Source: Sagittula sp. P11
GTDB taxonomy: Bacteria > Pseudomonadota > Alphaproteobacteria > Rhodobacterales > Rhodobacteraceae
Direction of reading: 5' to 3'
Assembly (NCBI RefSeq): GCF_002814095.1
Contig: NZ_CP021913.1
Location: 186,001 to 250,000 of the forward strand
Length of the DNA: 64,000 nucleotides
In this document: positions 35,439 through 43,507 of the stretch, one piece after another
Numbering within the stretch: position 1 is the stretch's first letter
Layout: each line of letters starts with the position of its first letter
The notes under the pieces: generated by a model
What the model was told of the DNA's origin: nothing
Seen by the model: the letters and a program-made list of their open reading frames with translations, nothing else
Databases searched by the model: none
Program-made: the position numbers and the translations under genes

Positions 35439-36319
35439 CGGCGGCTCCCCCCGTTCCGGGCCTTGGCCATCGCGGGCTGAACGGTGATCCAGTCGTCCTC
35501 CGGCACATCCGGAAAGCCCTGGAAGTTGATCACGTTGCCGAATTTCAGGCGGCAGGTCTCGAACCGCTTGTCGCATCCAGCAACCAGTCTCACGCTGTCG
35601 CCTGCCGCGGGCTGCGCGCGCAGCGGCTCCCAGAGCTCGATCAGCCGGGTGCCGTCGGGCGCCAGGTGATCGCGCTTGATCATGCCCGTCAGCCCCTCCG
35701 CGTCGCCGGTCAGAACGGTCAGGCGCCCGCGCTGGAACCAGCCGGTATCGAACCCGCCCAGCGGACCGGCACGAAAGACGCGCGCCTCGTCGACCCCTTC
35801 GAGTACACATTCGAACACGTAGCCGCCGGTGTTCAGATCGAACCCGCAGCCGCTGTCGCCCAGAACCGCGGTGCACGGTTTCTGATAGACCCGGCCCACC
35901 GGGCGGTTCAGCGCCTCCGTCAGGCCGCGCAACTCCGCGTGGAAGGCCCCGGCGCTGCGGCGCACCTCGCCGATATGTCCGCGGAACATCACCCGCCGGG
36001 CGTCCACATCCGCCCAGTTCACCAGCCAGGCCACCACTTCGGCACCGTCGAACCGGCCCGCCGCGATGTCCTTCTCGCTGATCGACGTGTCGCTGAGCGC
36101 GCCCATCGCCTCCGTGTTGTCGACCGAAAGCCCGGTCGACTGCGCGAGCGCTCGGGCCGACAGACCGGTCTCCGCCTTGAAGACCACGCCGCCGAACGTC
36201 AGTTCACAATCGTGATCGGTGAACCCGAAGACGGCCCCGTCGCGGCGCGTGACGGCCCAAGCGCGGGCGACGGTCGTGATGCCGGTGGCCAGATGCGCGT
36301 GCAGGTCTTCCTGTCCCAT
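35435..36319 (-). CDS. GTA tail hub protein, DUF2163 (g13)
   Basis: 294 residues. DUF2163/phage BR0599-type protein, a baseplate hub component in the RcGTA structure. 'GFTDHDCELTFGGVVFKAET' near the N-terminus and 'YQKPCTAVLGDSGCGFDLNT' (about residues 145-164) are typical. The C-terminal 'LVAGCDKRFETCRLKFGNVI' holds a conserved cysteine pair that binds an iron-sulfur cluster in structurally studied relatives. The four Cys (149, 157 and the pair near 250) match that pattern. The start touches the g12 stop by one base. Confidence 0.92.
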   Translation of the reverse strand: MGQEDLHAHLATGITTVARAWAVTRRDGAVFGFTDHDCELTFGGVVFKAETGLSARALAQSTGLSVDNTEAMGALSDTSISEKDIAAGRFDGAEVVAWLVNWADVDARRVMFRGHIGEVRRSAGAFHAELRGLTEALNRPVGRVYQKPCTAVLGDSGCGFDLNTGGYVFECVLEGVDEARVFRAGPLGGFDTGWFQRGRLTVLTGDAEGLTGMIKRDHLAPDGTRLIELWEPLRAQPAAGDSVRLVAGCDKRFETCRLKFGNVINFQGFPDVPEDDWITVQPAMAKARNGGSRR

Positions 36320-36951
36320 CAGATCCGCACCTCGACAACCGGGACATCCGGCACCTGACCGGCGCGGAAGCTGGACACGCTGACGTTGATGCGATCCGTG
36401 TCGAACCGGACCGGCACGTCGAACTCGAACCCGGCCGAGATCTCCACGTCGTTCATCGGCGCTTCAGTGAAGGTGATGATGCCGGTGGACGTGTTGATTT
36501 CGAAGTGCACGCCCTCGAACATCTGGACGTCCTGCACCGCTGCGACGACCGTGCCGGCGACGGGCTTCATGATCGGCCGTGCATAAGAGCCCTCGCCCGA
36601 GGTGTAGGTCTTGATCAACTGGAAGCTCTTCGTGACGCCGTCGCCGCGCGCGATCACCTGGTCGCCCGTCGCAACCGTCCGCGACGGCGCGCAAGACTTG
36701 TAGTCCGCCCAGTCCTTCCAGCGAAAGCCGTACAGCTGACCCTGCCGTGCCTCGAAGAAAGCGATCAGCGCCGATACGTCGTCCAGCGACCGCAGACCGA
36801 GCCCCGCATCGTAGCGCCGGCGGGAGTGCGCCCAGGGTGTGTTGCGTTCCTCGAACCCGCTGGTCAGCGTCACGATGTCGGTCCGACGCTCCGGCCCACC
36901 GACCGAGCCGAAGCTCAGGTCGGCGGGGAATCTCACCTCGTGAAAAGCCAT
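36319..36951 (-). CDS. GTA distal tail protein, DUF2460 (g12)
   Basis: 210 residues from the ATG at 36951, 7 bases after GGAGGG; a TTG four codons earlier overlaps that site. DUF2460 proteins form the distal tail ring joining tail tube and hub. 'MAFHEVRFPADLSFGSVGGP' and 'FFEARQGQLYGFRWKDWADY' are the family hallmarks. Lies 12 bases after g11. Confidence 0.92.
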   Translation of the reverse strand: MAFHEVRFPADLSFGSVGGPERRTDIVTLTSGFEERNTPWAHSRRRYDAGLGLRSLDDVSALIAFFEARQGQLYGFRWKDWADYKSCAPSRTVATGDQVIARGDGVTKSFQLIKTYTSGEGSYARPIMKPVAGTVVAAVQDVQMFEGVHFEINTSTGIITFTEAPMNDVEISAGFEFDVPVRFDTDRINVSVSSFRAGQVPDVPVVEVRI

Positions 36952-36963
36952 CTTTCCCTCCAA

Positions 36964-37626
36964 TTACCTGTTGCGCGCGCCACGGCTCAGCGCCTGGCTC
37001 ATGCGGGCCGCGATCTGGCTCTGGCTGCGCTCGAACGAGCGGGCGTCCGGGGTCGAGATGTTCATCACGACCGTCACCGGCGCGCCTCCGCCAGCGGCGC
37101 GCACGCCCAGCTTGCCGTCGGCCCCGCGGGTCAGCGGCATGATCGCCTCCGGCCCCGCCTCGCCCATCAGGCCCGTCCCGCCACGCATCGGGAAGTACGT
37201 CGGGCCGCTGATGACGCCGCCGGTGGCGAAGGGCATGACGCGCCCCTGCGTGAACCCGTCGCCCTTCGCAAACGGGGAAAGGTCGCCGAACAGCGCAGAG
37301 ACGCCCGAGGCGAGGAAGCCGCCCACATGGTTGGCGACGGGTTTCACAGCCGCCTTCCACGCCGCGTCGATCATCGACCGCGCCACGGTGTCGAGCGCAT
37401 CCGACAGCTTCATCCCGTCCAGCACGACACCGTCGATGGCGCGCGCCACGCCCCGGCTCATGGTGGAGTCCAGCCGTGTCGCGCTGCGCCCCGTCTCCGA
37501 GAACGTCGTGTTGATCCGCCGCATCTCTGCGTCGAAGGCCTGAGCCATGCCCGCCGCGCCGCCCAGCGACCGCTCGAGCCGCTCTGCCGCGTCGCCAAGG
37601 TCGTCATCCAGATCGAAACCGCTCAT
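36964..37626 (-). CDS. GTA tail tape measure protein (g11)
   Basis: 220 residues. Far shorter than phage tape measures (often 600 or more) but the normal length for RcGTA g11, consistent with the short tail of these particles. It has an N-terminal helical part ('DDDLGDAAERLERSLGG'), a hydrophobic middle and a Gly-rich 'MPFATGGVISGPTYFPMRGG' through 'LMGEAGPEAIMPLTRGADGK'. That last stretch is the classic C-terminal tape-measure motif. Start overlaps the g10.1 stop (ATGA). Confidence 0.92.
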   Translation of the reverse strand: MSGFDLDDDLGDAAERLERSLGGAAGMAQAFDAEMRRINTTFSETGRSATRLDSTMSRGVARAIDGVVLDGMKLSDALDTVARSMIDAAWKAAVKPVANHVGGFLASGVSALFGDLSPFAKGDGFTQGRVMPFATGGVISGPTYFPMRGGTGLMGEAGPEAIMPLTRGADGKLGVRAAGGGAPVTVVMNISTPDARSFERSQSQIAARMSQALSRGARNR

Positions 37627-37817
37627 CTTTCGTCACTCCTGTCCGGAAAGGCCGCCATAAGTTCGGTCAGCCGCTTGCGCCCAAGGGGACGCGTACCGGA
37701 CCCGTCGCCCAGCAGAAGCTGCAACTCTGCCGGCGTCAGGTCCCAGAATTCCCGGGGGCGCAGACCGAGGCCGCGCATCCCCGCGCGCATCAGCGCCGGC
37801 CAGTCAAACCCCGTCAT
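37623..37817 (-). CDS. GTA tail assembly chaperone-like protein (g10.1, rcc01693 type)
   Basis: 64 residues: MTGFDWPALMRAGMRGLGLR, 'PREFWDLTPAELQLLLGDGS'. This is the small GTA protein between g10 and the tape measure, with the 'FW.LTP.EL' motif of tail assembly chaperones. It begins 14 bases inside g10, in a different frame. In tailed phages the second chaperone is often made as a frameshift product of the first; here it has its own ATG, and the overlap could allow either route. Confidence 0.88.
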   Translation of the reverse strand: MTGFDWPALMRAGMRGLGLRPREFWDLTPAELQLLLGDGSGTRPLGRKRLTELMAAFPDRSDER

Positions 37818-38136
37818 CCGCCGTCTCCGGCAGCATGAAGGCCCGCGCCAGCAGTTCCGCCGCAGTCTTCGCCGCGCCCATGGGACCGCCCTCGATCTCG
37901 GCGGACATCAGGTCGGCGGCCCGGCCGGTCCAGCCGCCACCGCGCAGACCCGCCACGATCAGCGCCAGCACGTCCCGCGTGCTGAACCGCCCGTCCTCGA
38001 ACCGCTGCACAAGCTCGACGAGCGAGCCCGTCTCCAGCCCCGCTTCCAGTTCGGCCAGCGCGCCCAGCGTCAGCCGCATCACGTGGCGCTCGCCGTCGAT
38101 GACCAGCGCCACATCCCCCCGCCACGGATTGGCCAT
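37804..38136 (-). CDS. GTA gp10-family protein (tail assembly chaperone position)
   Basis: 110 residues from the ATG at 38136 (MANPWRGDVALVIDGERHVM), sharing one base with the g9 stop codon (TGATG). The 'RLTLGALAELEAGLETGSLV' core is the GTA_gp10 family. It sits between the major tail protein and the tape measure, the usual place of phage tail assembly chaperones. An alternative GTG one codon earlier is possible. Confidence 0.9.
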   Translation of the reverse strand: MANPWRGDVALVIDGERHVMRLTLGALAELEAGLETGSLVELVQRFEDGRFSTRDVLALIVAGLRGGGWTGRAADLMSAEIEGGPMGAAKTAAELLARAFMLPETADDGV

Positions 38137-38558
38137 CACGCCACCGGCTGGGCCGTGAAGGCCAGCTGCCCCGCCGAGGCCAGCGACATCTCGTAGGTCG
38201 CTTCCCCGTTGTGGGAGCCGGCGTATTCGATCGCTGTCACCTGGAAGGCGCCCTCGACGGTGCCGAAGTCGGGGATGATGATCTGGAAGACCGGCGTCTC
38301 TCCGTCGAAGAATATCTGCCGGGCGCGTTCGTCGGTCGTGTCGTCCTTGAAGACGCCCGACCCGCTGATGTTGGCCGACTTGACCCCCGCCCCGGCCAGC
38401 AGCTCGCGCCAGCCGCCTTGGCTTTCCAACGTGGTCACATCCACGCTTTCCGCGTTGAAGCTGACCCGCGTGGCGCGCAGCCCTGCCATGGTCTGGAACG
38501 TGCCGGTCCCGGTCATGTCCACCTTGATCAATAGATCCTTGCCGTTCTGAGCAGCCAT
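38136..38558 (-). CDS. GTA major tail protein (g9)
   Basis: 140 residues from the ATG at 38558 (MAAQNGKDLLIKVDMTGTGT), preceded by AGGAG. TP901-1-like tail tube protein, present in many copies per particle. 'MAGLRATRVSFNAESVDVTT', 'ARQIFFDGETPVFQIIIPDF' and the closing 'ATYEMSLASAGQLAFTAQ' match the family. Lies 25 bases after g8. Confidence 0.93.
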   Translation of the reverse strand: MAAQNGKDLLIKVDMTGTGTFQTMAGLRATRVSFNAESVDVTTLESQGGWRELLAGAGVKSANISGSGVFKDDTTDERARQIFFDGETPVFQIIIPDFGTVEGAFQVTAIEYAGSHNGEATYEMSLASAGQLAFTAQPVA

Positions 38559-38583
38559 CTGTCTCACTCCTGGATGAAAAGGT

Positions 38584-38991
38584 TCAGTTGTCCTCGACCC
38601 GCGCACGGAAGGTCAGGTCGATGCGCCGGCGGCCTTCGCCCGCCAGCGAAGCCCTGGCCTTGTGGAACCACAGCCCCACCAGGCGGCCGCGTCCGAGGGT
38701 CAGGTCCGCGTCGTGCAAGGCGTCGCTCACCGCGGCGGCGGCCTCTTTCGCGGAAAGGAACCCCGCGTTCTCCGTCACGACCGAGACCTCGAACTGGTGC
38801 CAGGCGCCCGCGCCGGTCTGATCTCCGGCGTCCTCCACCCGCTCGGGGCCGAGGGCCACGTAGATCGGGGGCAGCGCGCCGGACGGCATCTTGTCATGGA
38901 CCGCGTCCCCGACGATGGCGGTCAGCGGTGCGTAGGACTGCAACCGCGCGTAGACCGCCGCCTGCAAGGCTCCAGCGAGTGCATAGGTCAT
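38584..38991 (-). CDS. GTA tail terminator, DUF3168 (g8)
   Basis: 135 residues (MTYALAGALQAAVYARLQSY). DUF3168 proteins cap the tail tube at the connector. 'LPPIYVALGPERVEDAGDQT' and 'HQFEVSVVTENAGFLSAKEA' are diagnostic. Start overlaps the g7 stop (ATGA at 38988-38991). Confidence 0.92.
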   Translation of the reverse strand: MTYALAGALQAAVYARLQSYAPLTAIVGDAVHDKMPSGALPPIYVALGPERVEDAGDQTGAGAWHQFEVSVVTENAGFLSAKEAAAAVSDALHDADLTLGRGRLVGLWFHKARASLAGEGRRRIDLTFRARVEDN

Positions 38992-39353
38992 GCCGAAACC
39001 TCCTCGGAGCAGCGGCAGTCGAGGTACATCGCCCGCGGCTCCGCCTCCGTGACCGCTTCGATAGCGAAAACCCGGGAGGCCATGCGAAAGCGTTGCCCTG
39101 CGACCGGACGGCTCGAATGACCAACCGGGGCGCCACGGACCGTCACGGTGAACCCCGCGGAAGAGATCGCACCGGCTTCACCATTGGTCTGCCGGCCGCT
39201 ATGCGGTTCGACCCGCGCCCAGAGTGTGCCGACCACCGACCAGAGACGGGCGTAACCGCCCGCGCCATCCGGGACATCCTGCGGCGCCTCGAGCACGAGC
39301 CGCCGGTTCAGCGTAGCAACGCTCTTCGGGCCGCCGCCGCCCAGCGCGCTCAT
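38988..39353 (-). CDS. GTA head-tail adaptor (g7)
   Basis: 121 residues from the ATG at 39353 (MSALGGGGPKSVATLNRRLV), overlapping the g6 stop by 4 bases. 'LNRRLVLEAPQDVPDGAGGY' with 'WARVEPHSGRQTNGEAGAIS' is the phage head-closure/adaptor fold (SPP1 gp16 type). The longer upstream frame is antisense and out of family. Confidence 0.9.
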   Translation of the reverse strand: MSALGGGGPKSVATLNRRLVLEAPQDVPDGAGGYARLWSVVGTLWARVEPHSGRQTNGEAGAISSAGFTVTVRGAPVGHSSRPVAGQRFRMASRVFAIEAVTEAEPRAMYLDCRCSEEVSA

Positions 39354-39943
39354 GCCCCCAGCCCCAGCCGGATCGGACGGTAGCGGGCGATCAGGCTGGT
39401 CACGCCGAACGGCATGCACCCCTGGCTCAGCGCCGTTTCGTCCCGGTATTCATAGTAGTGCGACGCCAGCAGCATGACGGCCTGTTTCAGATCGTCCGGA
39501 ACGTCGGCAAACCCGGGCCCGTATCCCGCCTGAAACCGGATCTCGACCGCACCGCCATTCGCAACGGACGGAAAGCTTGCCGCCACCGCGCGCAGCTTCG
39601 GTGTGAACGTGTCGCGCTGCAGGCGGTAGGCGGACGCATCCAGCGTCTGGGACACGCCGTAACCATCGATAATCGTCACATCGGTGATGCTCTGCACCGG
39701 TGCTATCGGCAGCGTCTGCACCCCGCGCTCCTGCCAGTCGTCCAGTGTCAGGACGAACCCGCGCTGCACCAGCGCCTTTGACGTCCGCGCCTCGATCGCG
39801 GCCATGGCCGCCCTCAGGAACGCGACAAGCACGCCGTCCTGCAAGTCGGTCTCCGCAAAGCCGCTGCCCAGCCGCAGATGCTCTTTCAGCCCGGCCACCG
39901 GAAGGGCTGCCTCCGCCACTTGTGTTTCTTCCACCAACATCAT
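39350..39943 (-). CDS. GTA head-tail connector protein (g6)
   Basis: 197 residues, starting at the first of two adjacent ATGs after CGGAGAA. Connector of the gp6-like family: 'LPVAGLKEHLRLGSGFAETD', 'IEARTSKALVQRGFVLTLDD' and 'VPDDLKQAVMLLASHYYEYR' are typical. It is separated from the capsid gene by 149 bases with a strong hairpin, the longest gap in the g4-g15 part of the cluster. Confidence 0.92.
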   Translation of the reverse strand: MMLVEETQVAEAALPVAGLKEHLRLGSGFAETDLQDGVLVAFLRAAMAAIEARTSKALVQRGFVLTLDDWQERGVQTLPIAPVQSITDVTIIDGYGVSQTLDASAYRLQRDTFTPKLRAVAASFPSVANGGAVEIRFQAGYGPGFADVPDDLKQAVMLLASHYYEYRDETALSQGCMPFGVTSLIARYRPIRLGLGA

Positions 39944-40060
39944 GTCTGTTCTCCGATATGCTCGGCCTTCGGGGGCCTCATCGACAGGTGGGCGCGCGCC
40001 GCCCAGGCTGCTCGGGCGGAGGGGAAGCTGGACAACTCGGGACCACGCGCGCCCGTCAGA

Positions 40061-40076
40061 GGGCGGTCTCCCGCCC
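40061..40076 (-). terminator. Hairpin after the GTA capsid gene
   Basis: On the minus strand GGGCGG (40076-40071) pairs with CCGCCC (40066-40061) across a GAGA tetraloop, 16 bases past the capsid stop. No T-run follows, so it is more likely an RNA-stabilising or processing hairpin than a full terminator. Confidence 0.5.
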
Positions 40077-40092
40077 CCTGTCCGGTGCACGT

Positions 40093-41274
40093 TTACGAGG
40101 TCGAGACACGCAGCAGCTTGATCGCGGCAAAGTCGCTGACGCCGCCGCCCACGCGCTTGGACGCGTAGAACAGCACGTGCGGCTTGGCCGAGAACGGATC
40201 GCGCAGGACACGGATGTCCGGGCGTTCCGCGATGGTGTAGCCCGCGCCGAAATCGCCGAACGCGATCGGGTGCTCGTCGGCGGCGATGTCCGGCATGTCC
40301 TCGGAGATCAGGACCTTGTAGCCCAGCAGACGCGCGGGCTCTGCCGCGGCCAGGCCGTCGGCCCAGAGGTGGCGGCCGTCCGCATCCTTCAGCTTGCGCA
40401 GCGCGCCCGCCGTCTTGGAGTTCATCACGAAAGTCGCATTCGGGCGATACCGGCTGTCGAGCGCGTAGATCAGGTCGATCACGGCATCGCCGTCCCCCAT
40501 GCCCGCCGCGGCGCCGGTGGGCACGTAGCCCAGCGCACCCCAGGACCAGGTGGTGTTCGCCACGATGGTGTTCGTCAGCAGACCGGAAGGCTTGTCGACG
40601 CCGTCCCCGTTGATGAAGGCCGCCGCCTCCGCCCGGATGAACTTGTCGGCGATACGCGACGCCAGCCAGGATTCCACGTCGAAGGCGGAGTCGTCCAGAA
40701 GGCGCTGCGACACCTTCGGCATCGCGTTCAGCTCATAGAGCGGAATGGAAATGCGCTCGATGGTCGGCGAGGTCGTCTCTGCCGCGGTCGAGGTCTCCGT
40801 GGCCCAGCCCGCGCCGGTGTCGTTGCGGTCGATCAGCACGTCGAAGGCCGAGGCCTCCACGTTCACCACGTTGGAAATCGCACGGATCGAGACGAGGCTG
40901 TCCAGCTTCGACTTGATGATCGAAGAGGTCTGCGGGTCCACGAGGTAGCCGCCATCGGCGTTCACCGCCGTGGACATCGCCTTGCCTTCCAGCTCGATGC
41001 CGCGCAGGCCGTCGTCGTCGCCGGAACGGAGGTACGCGTCGAACGCCTTGAGGTGGGGGGCTTCGACCTCGGCGCGGGTCGAAAGGGTCGGCCGTTTCGC
41101 CAGGGCGGTTTTGTGATCAAGCATGGTCAGTCGCTCTTCCTGTTTTGCAAGCTTCTCTTCCAGATCGGCCGCGAGGGCCTTGTAGTCCCCGATCAGTCCC
41201 GCCATCGCGGCACTCACCCGGGCGACCGGAGACACATCTTCCCCGGTCCGAGACGTGGTCTCGGGTTTGCTCAT
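40093..41274 (-). CDS. GTA major capsid protein (g5)
   Basis: 393 residues, HK97 fold. Start at 41274 after GAGGGAAACAAGG; an in-frame ATG five codons earlier is less well placed. Residues 20-55 form a coiled-coil delta domain ('GDYKALAADLEEKLAKQEER') that acts as scaffold and is removed during maturation. The mature part begins near residue 95-105 ('KAMSTAVNADGGYLVDPQTS'). 'ASAFDVLIDRNDTGAGWATE' and 'NATFVMNSKTAGALRKLKDA' are characteristic. Follows the prohead protease by 27 bases. Confidence 0.95.
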   Translation of the reverse strand: MSKPETTSRTGEDVSPVARVSAAMAGLIGDYKALAADLEEKLAKQEERLTMLDHKTALAKRPTLSTRAEVEAPHLKAFDAYLRSGDDDGLRGIELEGKAMSTAVNADGGYLVDPQTSSIIKSKLDSLVSIRAISNVVNVEASAFDVLIDRNDTGAGWATETSTAAETTSPTIERISIPLYELNAMPKVSQRLLDDSAFDVESWLASRIADKFIRAEAAAFINGDGVDKPSGLLTNTIVANTTWSWGALGYVPTGAAAGMGDGDAVIDLIYALDSRYRPNATFVMNSKTAGALRKLKDADGRHLWADGLAAAEPARLLGYKVLISEDMPDIAADEHPIAFGDFGAGYTIAERPDIRVLRDPFSAKPHVLFYASKRVGGGVSDFAAIKLLRVSTS

Positions 41275-41301
41275 CCTTGTTTCCCTCATGAGTGGCGCGC
41301 G

Positions 41302-41847
41302 TCAGTCGCCCGCCAGGTTCAGGCGCATGCCCTCCAGGGCCTCCGCCAACGCATGCAGGCCGCCGTCGTCGGGGCGGTCCTCGCCCTTCGCGGCAACCCG
41401 CGCACTGGGCAGCATCGGGAAGGTCACCAACGACACCTCCCACAGCTCCAGTTCCGCCAAGAGCCTGCGGCCCTTGTCATCCTTGCTGGCCTTGATCGTG
41501 CGGTAGCCGATCGACAGCCCGTCGATGGCGCCGGCCTCGATCAGGGCGGCGGCCTCGCGGCCCTTCGCCACCGTCTCCAGCAGCCGGCCCCTCACGTAGA
41601 GGCCGCGCTCGTCCTCGCGCACCTGTTCCCAGACGCCGATAGGCTGGGCCGGGTCGTGCTGCCACAGCATCTTGACCGCGCGCCCCTCCGCCAGAAGGCG
41701 CTTGAGAGAGCGGGCATAGGCGCCACGGGCAACCACGTCGCCGCCCTGGTCGCACTTCCCGAAGAGCGAGGCATAGCCCTCGATCCGCGTGCCCTCGACA
41801 ACCGTCACTTCGGTGTCGAAGCGGCAGAACTTGTGTTCCAGATCCAT
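41302..41847 (-). CDS. GTA prohead protease (g4)
   Basis: 181 residues. HK97-type serine protease that trims the capsid protein delta domain. The catalytic His lies in 'VKMLWQHDPAQPIG' (about residue 64) and the Ser in 'AIDGLSIGYRTI' (about residue 112), with 'LWEVSLVTFPMLPSARV' completing the site. AGGAGG precedes the start at 8 bases. Located between g3.5 and the capsid gene, as in RcGTA. Confidence 0.94.
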   Translation of the reverse strand: MDLEHKFCRFDTEVTVVEGTRIEGYASLFGKCDQGGDVVARGAYARSLKRLLAEGRAVKMLWQHDPAQPIGVWEQVREDERGLYVRGRLLETVAKGREAAALIEAGAIDGLSIGYRTIKASKDDKGRRLLAELELWEVSLVTFPMLPSARVAAKGEDRPDDGGLHALAEALEGMRLNLAGD

Positions 41848-41872
41848 ATCCGATCCTCCTGTGGTGCGGCCC

Positions 41873-42100
41873 TCAGGGCGTCACCTGCATGAACCCCTGA
41901 AAGGCTTCCGCCAGGATCACCCCGGCGACACCGTAGACGGCCAGCCACAACCGCCGTTCCAACCGTTCCATCAGGGCCTCCAGCCGCTGGAACCTGTCGG
42001 TCAACCCGTCGTATTGCAGCTTCGAGACACGCTCGTGCGCTTCCAGCCGAAGCCCAGGCGCACAGGCAAAGGTTTCTGCCCGGCTGCGCAGCTCAGTCAT
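41873..42100 (-). CDS. GTA head formation protein (g3.5, rcc01685 type)
   Basis: 75 residues: a helical N-terminal part ('RLEAHERVSKLQYDGLTDRF') and a hydrophobic C-terminal helix ('LWLAVYGVAGVILAEAFQGF'). This is the small conserved gene between portal and protease in Rhodobacteraceae GTA clusters. Its exact function is not established. Its start overlaps the portal stop by 8 bases. Confidence 0.87.
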   Translation of the reverse strand: MTELRSRAETFACAPGLRLEAHERVSKLQYDGLTDRFQRLEALMERLERRLWLAVYGVAGVILAEAFQGFMQVTP

Positions 42101-43289
42101 CCTGCGCCTCCTCCGGAAGCGTCGGCAGACCCAAGAGCTGGCGCTTCTCCGCAGTGGTCAGGAAATCGGCCCCGGCCACGCGGTTCCAGACCGCGTCCCG
42201 CTCCACCGCCAGCGCGGGCACCTGGTCGAGGTCGGGCGACAGCACGATCTCCTCCCCGGTGAAGGACGACAGCCAGCGCCCCACGGCGTGCGTCACCTTC
42301 GACGCCAGCGGCAGCACCGTCTGGCGGTAGAACGCCCGGTGCGCCTCCGCGTAATTGGCATAGGTCGCCTCGCCCTGGATCCCCAGAAGCATGGGCGGCA
42401 CGCCGAAGGCCACGGCGATCTCGCGCGCCGCCGCTTCCTTGGTCTTCTGGAACTCCATGTCGGAGGGCGAGAAACCCATCGGCTTCCAGTCCAGCCCGCC
42501 TTCCAACAGCATCGGACGGCCCGCGTTCCGCGCCCCCTGGTGATGCGCCTCCATCTCGGCGGTCAGCCGGTCGTACTGTTCGGTCGTGAGATGCCCCTGC
42601 CCCTCCGTGCCCTTCCAGACGATGGCACCGGACGGACGCGCAGCGTTGTCCAGAAGCCCCTTCGACCAGCGCGACGCCGAGTTGTGCACATCCACCGCCT
42701 GCGCAGCCGCCTGAAGCGGCGACAGGCCGTAGTGGTCGTCCTGCGGGTGGAACGTCTTCACATGCAGCACCGGAGAGACCGGCCCGGTCACGTTGAACCG
42801 GTGCTTCCGGCCGCCGACCTCGTAGACATAGGCCACGGGCCAGCCGTCGGCGCCGGGAACGACACTCATCCGGTCGCTGCGCAGGACGTGCAGCTCGAAC
42901 GGCAGCCCGCTATCCCCCGCCACCGCCTCCAGATATCCATCCCCGGACAGCAGCATCTGGCCATAGAGCGCCTCGAACAGTTCCGCCCGGCCCTGGCCCG
43001 TGTTGGGCTGGGTGATCAGCCTGACGATCGGGTGATCGACATAGCGCGTGTCCCGGTCCTGCAGCACCAGCGGCAGCGCCGCCGCCGCCTCGCAGATCAG
43101 CTTGACCGCGCGAAAGCCCACCGGGTTGCCGGAGAACGCCTGCTTCGTCAGCGACACCGTATCCCGCGGGCTCCACGCGATGCGGCCGGCGGACATGTGG
43201 GCCACGACACGCCCCGTGGCAGAGGCCTTCACCTCCGGCACGGACACCGCGTCCCGCGTATCCTGTCGCCGCAGAAAGTCGAAAACCAT
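42093..43289 (-). CDS. GTA portal protein (g3)
   Basis: 398 residues from the ATG at 43289 (MVFDFLRRQDTRDAVSVPEV), preceded by AAGGAG. HK97-type portal, the dodecameric ring through which DNA is packaged. 'NPVGFRAVKLICEAAAALPL', 'LYGQMLLSGDGYLEAVAGDS' and 'LGIQGEATYANYAEAHRAFY' are family motifs. The 218 bases upstream to the terminase gene are non-coding, the largest gap in the cluster and a possible internal promoter region. Confidence 0.94.
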   Translation of the reverse strand: MVFDFLRRQDTRDAVSVPEVKASATGRVVAHMSAGRIAWSPRDTVSLTKQAFSGNPVGFRAVKLICEAAAALPLVLQDRDTRYVDHPIVRLITQPNTGQGRAELFEALYGQMLLSGDGYLEAVAGDSGLPFELHVLRSDRMSVVPGADGWPVAYVYEVGGRKHRFNVTGPVSPVLHVKTFHPQDDHYGLSPLQAAAQAVDVHNSASRWSKGLLDNAARPSGAIVWKGTEGQGHLTTEQYDRLTAEMEAHHQGARNAGRPMLLEGGLDWKPMGFSPSDMEFQKTKEAAAREIAVAFGVPPMLLGIQGEATYANYAEAHRAFYRQTVLPLASKVTHAVGRWLSSFTGEEIVLSPDLDQVPALAVERDAVWNRVAGADFLTTAEKRQLLGLPTLPEEAQDD

Positions 43290-43507
43290 GCTAGTGCTCC
43301 TTTTCCCTCCGGCCCAACCGCCGCGCCGCAGGCCATCGGCCGCACACCTGAAAGGCCTGCGTCCCCTGGCATATCCCGCTATCCCGAAACCGGCGAACGG
43401 TCGGTCCATCCGCGCTTCGAAGGCCACCCTATGAACAGCGGGTTAACAACCCTTCAGCGCAGCGTACGCTGCCCCGCGCAGGCTCACATGCAAGATAAAT
43501 CAACGAC
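43290..43507 (-). other. Non-coding gap between GTA terminase and portal genes
   Basis: No coding frame with family features. It contains an inverted repeat, GGGTTAACAACCC on the plus strand (43440-43452), and a more A/T-rich patch next to the terminase stop (43490-43510). All other junctions of the operon except g5/g6 are overlapped or under 30 bases, so this gap stands out. Confidence 0.5.
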
